Below are positions 1 through 11,718 of a DNA stretch of 64,000 nt, in pieces. How positions within the stretch are numbered: position 1 is the first letter of the stretch; each line of letters opens with the position of its first letter. The notes beneath the pieces are model-generated. The model was not told where the DNA came from. It was given only the letters and a program-made list of their open reading frames with translations, and did not search any database. The position numbers and the translations under genes were made by a program. Source of the DNA: Hydractinia symbiolongicarpus (lineage: Eukaryota > Cnidaria > Hydrozoa > Anthoathecata > Hydractiniidae); the NCBI RefSeq assembly GCF_029227915.1, contig NC_079876.1:12956001-13020000 (forward strand), read 5' to 3'.

Positions 1-784
1 CCAGGTAAACAGTGTTGCACACCCGTACATACGGGATATGCACACCCGTACAGACAGGATAGGTACATAGCACAGGTACTCTGTGTCTCATTAATAAACT
101 TTTGACTTTTGCTAAATTTACCTACCTCTACCTCTAGCTAAAACTTTTACATTTTAGCTAGAGGTAGCTAACCACAGCTCACAACCAAGTAAAGTTAACA
201 CAAAAATCAGAAATGTTAGCTAACATCTACGTTGGTAGCCAGAATCTTAAAATTGGTTTTGTTTAAGATTAATAAATGGCTAGAGAACGTGACAGTAAGA
301 GGCAAATAAAAATAATACAAATCTTTAGGTGGCTGAATAGGTAGCTTAGCTAGTAGCTAGCTAGCTTACTATAAAGTAAAGGTGAATAAAAATGTAAACA
401 AAAAAAAATACCCGAAAGTAAAAGAAACTGCAATCTTGTTAGAATACAAATAGAAGTATCAGAAAGAAAAATTAAAGCAAACAGTTAAGAAGCTTTTCTT
501 TCTCCAGCAATGAGTTGGTTCAATCTGCTTGCCAATTTCGGACCGATAACATAAAAATCGTTGCTAAGAAATATGAAGAGCTTTAGTTTCTGATTGGTCA
601 TTTATATAAAACTCCGCCCCTGATTGGACCTTTATTTTAGCGGCAATTGTCCCTGTGCCAGTGGGGGCCCAACGGTTTCTCGCCCTGTATATTTTGTATT
701 TCGTGCGTGGTTAACACAAGTCGCTTTTGACGCACAAACAGACAGACGACGGCTATTATTATAGAGATATATTTATATTTTTAT
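1..784. other. Intergenic stretch, no gene seen
   Basis: AT-rich sequence without a convincing open frame. It opens with two imperfect 23-bp tandem copies around a CACACCCGTACA core (about 19-62) and has runs of the tetranucleotide TAGC near 335-370. Nothing here is identified as coding. Confidence 0.5.
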
Positions 785-1437
785 TAAAAAATTAGGGTCC
801 TTAAAAAATTTGCCGTTTACTGTTTTCCAGCCTACCATTGCATTTTCTTGCTGACCACAAAAAGTTTGATCCTTTAATATTCTTTTATTTTCCCAGTATT
901 TCGCTGATTTCCGACACAAAAATGGTTAAATTACTGACGTAAATCAATTCTTCATAAGTATAAGCATAGTTAAATAAAAATATAGCAAACAAATCGCTAA
1001 GCAAATGAATAATCAAAACAAAAGAGTACCTTATGTATTTACGCTGACATGTTTCAAGTTAGTTAAGATGGTGCCGACGTTTGCTGTGACTGCTGTGGAG
1101 CACTCAGCTATGGAGAACATTGGTTCTTTCCATAAACAAGCTATTAAAGCTTGACAAAGAGCAAACTTTTTAAGGTATATTGATGTCAACATTTCCCGGT
1201 TTAGAACATCCTGAAGTAACGATTGAACTGGACAACAACACCTGATAATAGCAGTCCATGCTGGGGACTAAGAACAACAACAAACAGCAATTCTGAAGTG
1301 CAACGATTGTTTTCCTGGAGGTACAAAAAATAGACCCAGCATTATACAGTAAAGCAAGGGTCACGAAGAGACTGAAGTAGAAAAAATGACTTTTTTTGTT
1401 TGACGAAAAGGAAAAAATAAATAATCTGCCACCCGAC
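785..1437 (+). repeat. Dispersed repeat A, copy 1
   Basis: About 650 bp that recurs in the same orientation and in diverged form at about 45371-45995. Shared blocks include the segment around GACCACAAAAAGTTTG (855-875 here), the CAGTATTTC / CTGATTTCC block (893-915), the TATTTACGCTGAC block (1036-1050) and the AGACCCAGCAT block (1330-1345). Both copies carry small private insertions, and no long frame is shared, so this is probably a non-coding mobile-element remnant. The class is not recognised. Confidence 0.7.
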
Positions 1438-2402
1438 CGACTTAAGGGCAGCCTAACCTTTTATTGGCACTTAATTTTAATGTTATAGATGGTATATAGT
1501 GCTTATCACTTGTGGCTTTCTGGTCCCACATGAACAAAAGTTTCCTTGTTAGGCAAGATAAATTTATGTTGCTGTGGCATAATTTCGAAAATAAACAATA
1601 GATTCTTATCACAAGAATCAATATAAACTTATCACAAAAATTTCAGCTTCTAAGTGACATTTGTGACCAAAAAAGCGTTTTGAATTCACAAACAACAGAA
1701 TTTCTTTAAACATACAACGTCAAATAACATATTAAAGGTACACATTGCTCGAAGAAAGATAAGGAAAAAACCTAACAAAATATTTGAATTAACGCACAAA
1801 TACACGCTGGTTAAGGCATTGAAAGAGCCTTTTTACCAAAATAGGTTTGTTATTTTTAGGAGACTATACAAAAGTTATTGACAGTTTAAGCAAAGAAATC
1901 TCTTAAACAATTTTGGAAGTGATCCTAGAATTGCAGATATCAAAACAGCCTATTTAGACTATGTTTACACATTGCGGATAGATGTCGTTGCGAAATGATT
2001 GTTGCAGGTAGGCCTCGCATTCACACGGTTTGAAAGCTATCTGATACGCAAAACGGAATGATTCCGTTGCACTATAAATAATGAAATCCAAAACAAAACA
2101 ATTCCGGAATGAAACCTATCTGCAATGTGTGAAAAAAACCTTCAAGTTATGACAGCGTTTAAAATAACGGCCAGTCAACGGTCACTGACTGACAAATTTT
2201 GTTGATCGACTGTCAGGATCATTTTAGGAGAGGTCAGACAGATGGACAATCATTTCCATGCTTCGTGAAAAAAATATTTACTATTATAATGTATATTAAT
2301 AATTAATATACATTATTATCTACTGTTAAGAATAGATAATAATCTAAATATCTCCCTTCACTTTTATTTCCCATTGATTCATATACATTTTTTTGATTTT
2401 TT
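1438..2402. other. Intergenic stretch, no gene seen
   Basis: AT-rich DNA between repeats A and B. A locally less AT-rich patch with GTCAGT/ACTGAC-like inverted pieces lies near 2165-2255. No coding frame or RNA gene is recognised. Confidence 0.45.
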
Positions 2403-2602
2403 TACCTTTTGTTTTACTGTAAATAGCTAGCTAAAATGCTACCATTTTGACTACAAATAAAAGGTTTCGCCGTTTGTTTATTTATTTTTTAATAGAGAGA
2501 AAAGTTTGAACCCAGGGCTTTTTAACTTTCTTACATCTGGATAGAATTAAATTTCATGATTGAAACTGGCAGTCGTCAAATATTTATTTAAAGTGGTGTT
2601 AT
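2403..2602 (+). repeat. Dispersed repeat B, copy 1
   Basis: About 170 bp (2403-2571), plus a further 30-bp block up to about 2602, recur nearly perfectly in reverse complement at about 46972-47262. The match runs through TAGCTAGCTAAAATGCTACC, the CGCCGTTTGTTTATTTATTT segment and the CATCTGGATAGAATTAAATT segment. The second copy has about 85 bp inserted between the two blocks. The near-identity suggests recent mobility. No coding frame is present. Confidence 0.8.
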
Positions 2603-4818
2603 GCATCATAAACTTGTTGGTTCTGATTTTAAGTAGGTGATGTTTGGGTAACATGGATTTTATTCCGCATGGGGTCAAGGAAGTCTTCCATAACCCTGAT
2701 GTATTTAGTGGTGTTTAGTAATGTTATATGTTAGAAAAATTATCTTTTATTTAAAAATTCTTGATAAACATCCTCTTGCGAATACATAACGTCCTCTTCT
2801 ATTGCAAGTTCAAATTAAAATAAAATTAATTTATTTGAAATTATTTATATATTTAGAAGAATTATTAAAGGTATAAGGTATAAAATTGTCATTTACTATA
2901 ATGACAATCTGCCAAAAACAAAGAATACTCAAATGGAAGTAACAAGAAAGCAGCCGATACAGATGGATCCATTGTGAATACAAAACATCTATCAAAATCA
3001 AATATTTTAAAAGGTTGAAAATGACCAATCAATGTTTGTTAAACCGTTGGAGAATTTTGATGTCGATAGTTAAGTGTCAATACCAAAAGTCAATTTGCCT
3101 GAAAACACATTAGTTGTTGTTAATCTGATCAAAATTTTACCAAGCACTGATGGAATAGATATCTATTATGAAGATATAGCTGTGGTTGGGCAATCACTGA
3201 AAAGTAAAAAAGAGCATGTACCAGGTATGATTTGAATGAAGACGAAATGCTGTTTTACAACCCGCGTACGCAGGTAAGTAGTATATTAAGTTAGATACAT
3301 ATATTGGAGTTATAGTCTTAAGAAATGATGAACCACCCCAACAATATTAAACTATGGTGTTACTGGTGTTACATACGACATGTGAGGACATACAAGGGTA
3401 AACTGAAGTTTTTGGTGGAACGACCTGTAACATATTACTTTGACAATGAAAGAAATGGTGGTGCTGATGGAAAAGATACCTTGTATTATCATTATATCAT
3501 CATTATTATCATCATATCATTGTATTATCATTCCGAATTTCATTAGAGATAAAGTTTTCATTAAAATCTTTCAAGTTTTTTACGAATATATATAGCTGTA
3601 GAGTGCATTGATGAATGGATTTAACTAAAATGGAAGAATGTATTGTGTCCGACATGAAGAGAAGGAAATGAAGAAGGCAAGGTTTAAAAATCCATAAAAG
3701 TTATGATGGAAATTATGCATTACGTTTTAGATAATAGATGCAAGGATTGTGTGTTTTTGTACCATAAAAGAATTTAATGATGAAATTAAAAAAAAATTAA
3801 GAGACCTAAGAATGCTGGAAAATCTCTTTATTATGTGGCTAATGACAAATCACAAAAAGCACCATTGAGTTGTCTGCTTTGTCATACGGCAAGGCAGTTT
3901 TATCAATAGAATGTACAATTACAAAGAAATACTTAAACACTTGATAGAGAATGCAATCTTTAACATGCTACACACTAAAAAATCAGCAGACAAGGAATTT
4001 TGCACTGTATAACTTAATTCTGATATGCAAAATGTCACGAAAAATCATCAAAGAAACTGGCAATGTTCCTATCAGTGTTTTTTTCAATCTCAAAATTGAC
4101 TTTTAAACTCAATCTTATAAAATGAAAAATATTTGAAGTAAAAAATCCTACTTGATACAATTTTTAAATAAAAAAGTCTGTAAAAACAGAAAAATAAAAC
4201 ATTCAGATAAAAAAGGTTAAATGATGGATAAAAACAAAATGAAAACATCAAAACAAGGTATATTATAGAAAAATATTGCTTATTACTGTTGTTTTTATTC
4301 GAAAGTGGCTGTGAATTGCGTGTGTCTGCTGAGATCTACAATGCAAAGTCATTAGAAAGGCTGTTTTATACTTAAGTTTACATAAAACAGTAGTACCTTT
4401 AAATCCTGGAATAATCTAGCAATGGAATATAAAGGTGAGCAATAAAGTTCAAAAACATAATGTACACCATTCTTTGTTATAATGCCTATTTGCAAGTTTT
4501 AAATTAGATTTTAGACCTAAGAATTTTGGAAACAAGGTTTTTGCTAAATTAGGATTATTATAACGTAACATATGTCTGTATTTTTGAATGATTAAGGCAT
4601 TGGCACAGAATTCGGATTGTAAATAAGAAAAATATACCTAACAAAGACATGGAATGGGAATGACACCTTACGAGAGGGTAAAAAAATTAAATTGTTAGCA
4701 ATGGTGACTACAATTATTGAAGCACTTGGATTTTTTTAAGCATAAGCGAGTAATGGTGTCATATGCAGCATAACATACAAATAAAAATATAACACTAATC
4801 TTCTAAAAACCTGTACTT
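2603..4818. other. Intergenic stretch with possible decayed coding scraps
   Basis: No intact gene. Short plus-strand open pieces have codon-like composition. One is about 3140-3228 (reads ...DIYYEDIAVVGQSLK...). Another is 3235-3285, ending at a GTAAGT donor-like site. Further pieces lie at 3325-3480 and 3800-3905 (reads ...AGKSLYYVANDKSQ...). Stops and frameshifts separate them, and no family is recognised, so they may be remnants of a transposon gene. A (TCA/ATT)n microsatellite lies at 3486-3532. Confidence 0.3.
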
Positions 4819-6605
4819 CTAAACTTGATTTTGCTCAACCCATCCCCATGCAATAATTGAAATACGACCCTCTGAATGATATTTTTCTGGTGGTACCTAA
4901 AGACAAAGAGCAAAAAGTTTTAAAACAAATTTTATGAGAGGAGAATTAGTATGTCATAATTTGATACTGACATACAGAAACACCTTCCATACCTGCAGAA
5001 TACCATGCCTCCAAATCACATTTACATCTTTGGAAAATACATATATTGTACCATTTGGTTGTGGCATTGAAATAACTGTTTTTGTAGTTGCATGCTCAAA
5101 TGCTGCTTCTCTCTCGGCTCCAAATGAGACAGCAACTGTAAAATTTTGTGTTTTAGCTTTATCAGGTTTAATAGCTGCAGCATCATGATGAAAAGGCTTC
5201 CACTCTTTCGAATCACGATACCAATTTAAACGTGTCGCTATAAAAAACAAATGAATTTATTAAAGGTTGCAAAAGTTGTCTAAAAATTATTTTTCTGAAC
5301 CATCCTTATACACGGTTCAGTTTCAGCCTACAATTGTTTAAATAAATCTTTTTATCTTGTTAAAATGCTCTTATAGATGATTTCTGCCATTTACAATTCC
5401 AGCGGCAAGCTCTTTCGGCTCAGGCATCTCTTGTGGCAGGAAAAAAATATTGGGCTCTAGGTGAAGCAAGATTATTTTAGTACATTTCTTTACACAAAGG
5501 GATTTGTTAGGACGCTGAAATTCATCTTTTGAGAATTGAAGGAAGGAAAATTGTTATGAATTAAGAAGGCTTTGACCGTGAAGAGTGAAATAAGTGAAAT
5601 AATTTTTTTGGGAAATTTTGTGAAAAAAGTTTACAAATCCTTCATATGTGTCTTAAGTACTGTTACCAAGCAATCAATTTTTTCATATTTGTTTTTCACA
5701 CTTCAAGATTATATAGATTATATTATATATTTAAACAATGGTTAGCTGAAACTGTGAACTTGTGTATTTAGCTAGTCTTTACCTTTAATATCCATGTCAA
5801 AATAATCACTGATCTTATTTAGGACCATGTGAAATGTGGGACAAGACTCCTTCCACTTTTTCTTATCATCTGCAATTACATGGCTGTCCCCATGCCACAA
5901 CTGCCATAAGTCTGTTTCCTCAATGCCAGATTGTCGTATTTCCCCCAATAACTTGTTATAAATTGTCAAATCATTTGGCTCACAAAACAAATCATGCACA
6001 ACTAATACATCTCGCGATGTTATTTCCCTACTGTATTTTTTCCAACCAGCATGGGCAGCCAAAATTCTCATCTCTGCTGGCTTGTGAGAAGGTTTGAATG
6101 TCTCAGTATTCTTTTTTCTTGGTGTCATACCACGTTCCTCTTGCACATGCTTTCTATATGATGGTTGGTAATATGGTTTTTGTTCATTACTATTAGATAC
6201 AAAATTAAAATTTTCTGGATTATTTTGTCCCCAAGAGTTTCTGTCATCATAGTTTTTTAATGAAGAACTGCTATGTTGTTCGCCATATTTACTACCTCTG
6301 TGAGATCCCCGTCCACGACCACGTCTACCATCATTACTTCTTCCAAACAAATGGCTGTTTACACCTCTTCTGCTGGGACTTTTTTTCTTGTGGTGATACA
6401 CAGGGGCTTCACATCGAAGTCCTTCCTCGCCTGTGTTCCTATCTTCTAAAGAAACTTGGTTAAAGCTATCAACTATATCTTCATCAGGGTTGTGTTTACT
6501 TTTCGGTTGATAACGTTCAATTGAATTTCTTCTTTTGTTGTGTTTATGGTCCATTTTGGTTACAATGCACGTGGCGCCTTCAGCAACTAAATAAACAAGT
6601 ACCAT
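4819..6605 (-). CDS. 2-oxoglutarate/Fe(II) dioxygenase, AlkB-like fold, RG-rich N-terminus
   Basis: Three coding exons on the minus strand: 6605-5783, 5237-4993 and 4896-4819. The introns are GT-AG (phases 1 and 0), and the joined frame is 381 codons plus TAG. Residues 1 to about 170 are low-complexity, basic and RG/GR-rich (GRRGRGRGSHRG near residue 95), as in RNA-binding tails. The remainder is a dioxygenase domain. It has the iron-binding H-x-D in FHHDAAA (exon 2), the distal His in VIWRHGI near the end of exon 2, and the 2-oxoglutarate-binding Arg in EGRISIIAWGW (exon 3). All expected catalytic residues are therefore present. Family knowledge suggests oxidative demethylation or hydroxylation of nucleic acid or protein, but the substrate cannot be read from the sequence. 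It is not a clear match to any one vertebrate ALKBH1-8/FTO. The start could instead be the second Met (6554), which begins the hydrophilic sequence MDHKHNKRR. Confidence 0.85.
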
Positions 6606-6972
6606 TATGGGAATTCGCGCATACGTTAAATTTTACGTTATTGTTGAAAAAACAACCTCGTCCCTAGCACTTGTCAGGCTTTCGACGGCCCTTTAAATAT
6701 GGTGGTCATTGCTGTGTGTTGTTAAAGATGTTGCATTCGGTTGTTCTTCTGACAGGTCGTGAAGCTGTTCAATCTCGATTTCATTTTTTTCCTTTTGGCG
6801 GCGGGAAAAAATAGACTAAGAGCACTGGGGTTGAAGTTGGCAACTGTTGTAAAAAAAGGAAACCAAACATTTATTGTACAACAAAGAGTTGGATCGACAT
6901 TTTTAGTATCAAAACTCTTATCCACTTTTTTTAACTCTTTGGTTTCAAAGGGTGTCACGTACTCACAGGCTA
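6606..6972. other. Upstream region of the dioxygenase gene
   Basis: Immediately upstream of the minus-strand dioxygenase start. Open frames exist on both strands over 6722-7004, but they overlap each other and match nothing I recognise, so none is called as a gene. The dioxygenase promoter probably lies here. No TATA box can be assigned. Confidence 0.35.
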
Positions 6973-7009
6973 AAGGGTCACGTTATCATGGCATGATAAC
7001 GTGACCCTT
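6973..7009. repeat. Perfect 18-bp palindrome with 1-nt spacer
   Basis: Arm 6973-6990 (AAGGGTCACGTTATCATG) is followed by a single G and its exact reverse complement at 6992-7009. A third partial copy of the arm (AAGGGTCACTTTATCA) lies at about 7029-7044. This could be the terminus of a foldback or MITE-type element or a structured site. There is no transcript evidence. Confidence 0.85.
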
Positions 7010-7367
7010 AGGCCCCATGATGGGTCTATAAGGGTCACTTTATCAAGAGATCCCAGCTAGCTCCAAAATACACCCGAAAAATAAATACAAAACTATCGCT
7101 CTTATATTGTAGAATTTAGAAATATGTGATTGCACATTCTTAGGTGCAGCTAGAGCAGGCATGAAAATAGCAGGAAAAAGAAGAAGATCAATCCCCTAAA
7201 CCTTCCATGAAAGAGTAGCCAGGAAAGATGAGAAAAATGAGAAAAAGAAATATTACTTTCTCAATGAATAAAAATATTAAGTAACAAAGTGAAGTGACGT
7301 ATCTTCTACAATCGGGTTGTCGGGTTGTGGTTATTTATGCATAATGACCGGACTCGTAATGACGAGC

Positions 7368-7480
7368 CCGGTGTGGTACAGCGGTTTCTCTGTCTGAGTG
7401 CACCGGTCAGGATCAATCGCAGTATTATATTTTCCCCTTGATTTTATTTTATAAAATTAGAATTGTAATCAAGGCGCCTA
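7368..7480 (+). mobile_element. tRNA-derived SINE-like sequence
   Basis: A pol III-like split promoter is visible: A-box-like TGGTACAGCGG at 7374-7384 and a weak B-box-like GGATCAATCGC at 7410-7420, about 36 nt from start to start. The surrounding 7365-7420 is more GC-rich than the neighbourhood, as in a tRNA-derived SINE head, followed by an AT-rich body. I cannot fold it into a functional tRNA, so it is called SINE-like. Confidence 0.4.
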
Positions 7481-8260
7481 TGCGTAATTCTTCAATATAT
7501 ACCCATTTCTTGTTACCTTTTGGGATAAAACCTCGAAGTTTATCTTAAAGAGCTCTGGGAACGAAAGTGATTTTTACCTAGAATGAGTCTTGATTTCCCG
7601 ACATTTTTGAGTAATTGTGTACGCGCGAAAGCAGATGAACAACCTAAACTTTGAAATTGCTCGATTTATATACTACTTGATTAATGAACAGGAAACTTGA
7701 GCCATCTTAAGCAACGTTGTCCCCAGGCGCACTTGCCTTCTTGACATCAAAGTTGCCCCGAGGTTTAGCCGCCAAGTAAGCGCTAACTTCTTTGACGAAA
7801 AAAACCCTGAGAACGGGGGTGCCATGTTAAGTAGAAGAATGGCTAAAACCATATGTGCCAGTCCTAATTGAATGCATACAAACATGTGGTTAAGTGTTTA
7901 GACAGTGTGACCATGACATGTTCAATGCAGCAATTCCAGCACTTTACAAATTATACTATTCAATTTCCAACAGTTTTAAGAAAGGCAAACTTAAGAAATT
8001 TATTGTCAAAAATAAACTCCGGAACATTTGCAGAATCAGCTTTAACAACCGCCTTTTTTTCAATAGCAAAAGCTAAGTCCGAACATTTCAAAAAATCCCA
8101 GAAGAATTTAAACTATTTAGTGATAACTCACACAAAGTCGATCAGATATCTAGTGCTCCCCTTATATGCTATATTCGACTAAACCTGTCAAACCCCGCAC
8201 ATGCGCTCTATTCTCAAGAATGCAAGTGCTCCTGTGGTGCGTGTAGACAAGATACTTTTA
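7481..8260. other. Intergenic stretch, no gene seen
   Basis: Short open frames on both strands (7673-7885 minus; 7868-8182 plus) have no recognisable domain and overlap each other. No RNA gene or element ends are recognised. Confidence 0.4.
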
Positions 8261-8369
8261 TCTATATTAAAATAAAATACCCGTATCTGTTTGTCTGTCA
8301 CCCAAAATGGTAGCACAAGTAGCGAGATGCGAGGGGCGAATCTGTGCATTTTCCCCCGGACGCCACTAG
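8261..8369 (+). mobile_element. Helitron-like short interspersed element, copy A
   Basis: One of three related copies (others 28698-28817 and 33178-33309). It starts TCTATATT and ends CCACTAG, lying between an A and a T, which is the TC...CTAG and A/T-insertion pattern of Helitron-type elements. The conserved core is CTGTC followed by AAAATGGTAGC and AGCGAGA. At 109 bp it is non-autonomous. Helitron assignment rests only on the termini. Confidence 0.5.
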
Positions 8370-8760
8370 TTTCCTGAAAAATCGATCGGTATAAAATATT
8401 TAAACGTTAGTAGACACGTAAATTTATATAAAGAACATATAACTAATAATAAACGTAAATATATAAAATTATCCTCGAATAAAATTTGGAGCCCTTACAA
8501 ACTCTATGGAAAAGTCGAGGGGATTACTTGACGTCCTTGATATCAAAAAGGCAAAAACCCCTGGGAACGAGGTTGACTAAAGAAACGGCGTAATAGAAGA
8601 ACGCAAAAAAAGTCCACGACATCATAAAATCTATCCTCTCTGTGTTTGGTATTTCCTATCTTCCTCAATATTTTTATTTTTTTTGCGTTTGCTTTTCATA
8701 TCGTGAGCACTTTATACCAGTATTTATTTTAAAGGGGAAAAAAGTTTTGACGGTTTGACG
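8370..8760. other. Intergenic stretch before the BEL/Pao element
   Basis: AT-rich and without a gene. It contains the dispersed motif CCTGGGAACGAGGTTG (8560-8575), which recurs with one difference at 43297-43312 and in reverse complement at 17785-17800. Confidence 0.4.
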
Positions 8761-9180
8761 TGTTGGGGCGGGTGCAACGCTTACTTCGACACACGTTAAA
8801 GATTTTTGCTAAACAAGATACAAAAATTATAGTATCCAAACAAACTAATATTGACGTTAAAAATCGTTTAAATCCTACTGCGATCCTCCGACCCTCTAGT
8901 GTGCCGTGGGTGCAAGGAATCAAGAAACAGACGCAGGGACACAAACTAGAATAAAATAAATAATCAATAAATATAACTTACTAGCTTGTTTGCGATTAGT
9001 CACTAAATATTCACACTTCCACTAAGTAAAACAAGAGTTCTACTGAACTCTACTAAATCCACATTCAGATTCTATCATCACAGAAAGCTTCACACAGCTT
9101 GTTTAAATTTTAATTTCTGTGCAGATAAAAAACGCCTTTATAAGCAAAAACGCGCTGGGAACAAATAGCAGTTCAACCGT
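8761..9180 (-). repeat. BEL/Pao 3' LTR
   Basis: Matches 14136-14575 nearly base for base from TGTTGGGGCGGGTGCAA to GCAGTTCAACCGT. The true TG...CA boundary may be at the TTCA four to six bases inside the right end. Relative to the minus-strand element this is the downstream LTR. Confidence 0.85.
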
Positions 9181-9225
9181 TTCCAGTCGAAATCTTGTCA
9201 CGGCTCCTCAGGTGGGGAATCGGAC

Positions 9226-10166
9226 TCAACAAGCAGTACAATCTTCGCTATCGCACGGACAACTTCTTCTCCATTGACACGTGACTTGTCGAATATGATG
9301 GAACTTGTCAGGAAATACATCGGTTATTCGCGCCATCGGCCAAGAATTTCGAGGTGCGTCAGGTACCATTAGCAGTACGATATCTCCAACACGAAAATTC
9401 CTTCGGCCTTTCCACCGTTTGGATTTCTCTTGCAACGTTGCAAGAAATTCTTTTTGCCATCGACTCCAAAATTCGTTTGTGATATGCTGTATACGTCGCC
9501 AACGACGTGTAATGTATACGTCAACAGCATCAAATGTTCCAGGTGGAGGTGCAAGAACCCTTGTTTTTGTCGTGAGAAGGTTGCTTGACGAAATCGGCAT
9601 CAGACTTTCTGGATCACTCAAGGTGGTCACCGTCAATGGCCTTGAGTTGACAACAGCCTCAATTTCGCATAGCAGCGTGCGCAGATTTTCATCGTTGATG
9701 CTGTCGCCATGGGTCTTCAAAAGATCTACTAATATAGATCTCACTGTGCAAAATTGCCGTTCCCAGACACCACCGAAATGACTAGCATAAGGTGGATTTC
9801 TTCGCCATTCAATTGCATCACAATCATTGTCATTGAGAAATGTATCAATTTTTTCACGATCCAATTCCTTAAAAGCACGCTTGAATTCGTTATCAGTACC
9901 AAAAAAATTCGTGCCGTTGTCACTTCTGATGGTTCTGACATTTCCACGACGTGCGATAAATCGCGCAGAGCTTGGATAAAGGAGTCTGTTTCCAAGGAAT
10001 TAGTCGATTCAAGATGAATTCCTCGGCAAGCCAAGCACGTGAATATGACACCATATCGTTTGACTTCTGAGCGTCTTTCCTTTATCAAGATGGGGCCAAA
10101 CAGATCAACTCCACAATAAGTAAACGGAGCAGCCTCGTTTACACGATCTTCTGGCAGAGGACTCAT
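9226..10166 (-). pseudogene. BEL/Pao integrase remnant
   Basis: Two minus-strand frames (10166-9741 and 9864-9226) that overlap and are out of phase together encode an integrase. The first holds the core start with FTYCGVDLFGP (first catalytic Asp) and ends in frameshifted sequence. The second carries NPPYASHFGGVWER (catalytic Glu region), then SRPLT and the C-terminal DUF5641-type segment (FWSRWQKEFL; RNFRVGDIVLL). At least one frameshift near 9850-9950 breaks the core domain. There is no sign of host use. Confidence 0.85.
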
Positions 10167-10450
10167 TTGTTGTACTCCAACTTTTCCTCTTTGGGTCCGA
10201 CACTTTAATCACGCGTCAATGACAACTTCTGCAGGGAACCTTTTGTGGACCATTCATTTTGATTGTTGCTCAAAAACTTGTAATCTTCAGCCAGGTAATG
10301 CTGCTGTAGAATTCGTATGAGAAACAATTCAGCTTTTTAATCTCGTTTACAGTGACCAGAACAGGACCAGAGGCCGCGTCGGATCTCAGGGTCATTCTGT
10401 GTCTTTTTAAACCACCAGTCCTCAATTTCTCCACGAACAGCAGGACAAAG
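10167..10450 (-). pseudogene. BEL/Pao spacer between RNase H and integrase, deleted
   Basis: About 280 bp with stops in all frames, far shorter than the several hundred residues an intact BEL/Pao carries between RNase H and the integrase core. Scraps such as EIEDWWFKKTQ and AEDYKFLSNNQ are readable in the minus frames. No His2Cys2 zinc site is visible. Confidence 0.55.
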
Positions 10451-11464
10451 CTACAGACTCAACAGCTTCTTCCAACAAGAATATTTGTTTTCCAATCGGG
10501 TGATAAGTGACATGAGTGAAGTGATAAGTGACGTAGCATGGACACTTTTCACAGCTTTTACTTCTGGATCATCATCCGCAACTTGGTATTCACATTTTGG
10601 TACACTGTCCATCTTTTCCCACAAAAACTGAGGTCCGCTGAACCATCGTTGTGACTTCCTGATGTCTGTAGGCTTGAGTCCCCTTGACGCATAGTCAGCA
10701 GGATTTGAATTCGTCGATACATAGTGCCAATGATTTGGTTTCGTCATTCTTCGTATGTACGCAATACGATTAGGGACGAACAATCTGAACCTTTTCGAGC
10801 TGTTCTTGATATACCCAAGGACAACTTGACTGTCAGTCCAATAAGATTTGCTGTCAACCTCGTACTCAAGCTCTCTTCTAACCAAGTTGCCAACTGTTCA
10901 TTGCACATTGGTATGTGCAATGAATTTTTGGGTTTCGAGACCAAACTCTACCATCTTTTGCTGTTCGTCGTAATGCATAGTTGCTGCATGATGGAGAAGA
11001 TGTACCACCAAAGATATGCACGCACATCTCATACGCCATCAAGGGAAGGTTGAAATCACCATCTGGCCACCAAAGATATTGCAGATATCCACGTTGTTCT
11101 TCTGGTACCCACACTTGGTAGAACATCGCCTTAATGTCTCCCATGAAGGCTATTTGCTCTTGGCGGAATCTCATCAGCACTCCCACCAGCTGGTTCGTCA
11201 AATCCGAACCAGACAACAACTCTTCGTTCAGCGAAGTACCACATACTTTGCGCTACAGTCAAAGACAACGCGTATCTTTTTCTTTGTGGGATTAAATACA
11301 CCATGATGAGGAATGTACCACGACTTTCCATCTTCGTAAGATTTCTTCGCTGGCCTTGCATATCCCTTGTTAAGCATGTCATTCATGAAAGCAGTATATT
11401 CTTTGTGGAAATTTGGATCTTTCATGAATCTGAGTTTTAAAATTTCTGCTCGTCGTCTGGCCAT
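10451..11464 (-). pseudogene. BEL/Pao reverse transcriptase and RNase H remnant
   Basis: Minus-strand frames run from the RT N-terminus (11464-11228, with GKSWYIPHHGVFNPTKKK and RVVFDCSA) through the palm (11219-10878, with AFMGDIKAMFYQVWVPEEQR and FGGTSSP) to RNase H (10885-10451, with SYWTDSQVVLGYI, HWHYVSTNSNPADYASRG and FLWE). The expected YVDD catalytic box and connection domain are absent between GGTSSP and the RNase H start, which implies an internal deletion. Frameshifts occur near 11220 and 10880. Confidence 0.85.
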
Positions 11465-11718
11465 GGATTCGTTGTTGGGAAGTTTTGGATTACCACGACG
11501 GAATGGTAAAGGGACTCATAATGGCCATTCTTCAATTTGACTTGACGCATCAATTCCATGTATTGTAGATCTTCCTGAGACACCTCAAGATCATCATCCA
11601 TTAATGTGTCTTCAGTTTTGGTTGCAGCATGTCATCAATACTTCGATCTTCCCATTGATGAATGATGCAAAATTGATGAGCAGTAGGCTCTTTGTTGAGT
11701 GACGTCACGCTGATTCTG

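Noticed and set aside
6722-7004. Overlapping frames on both strands upstream of the dioxygenase
   Set aside because: Each is the complement of the other, the plus frame runs through the palindrome at 6973-7009, and no domain is recognisable.
9305-9781. 158-codon plus-strand frame
   Set aside because: Antisense shadow of the BEL/Pao integrase remnant, which has recognisable motifs on the minus strand.
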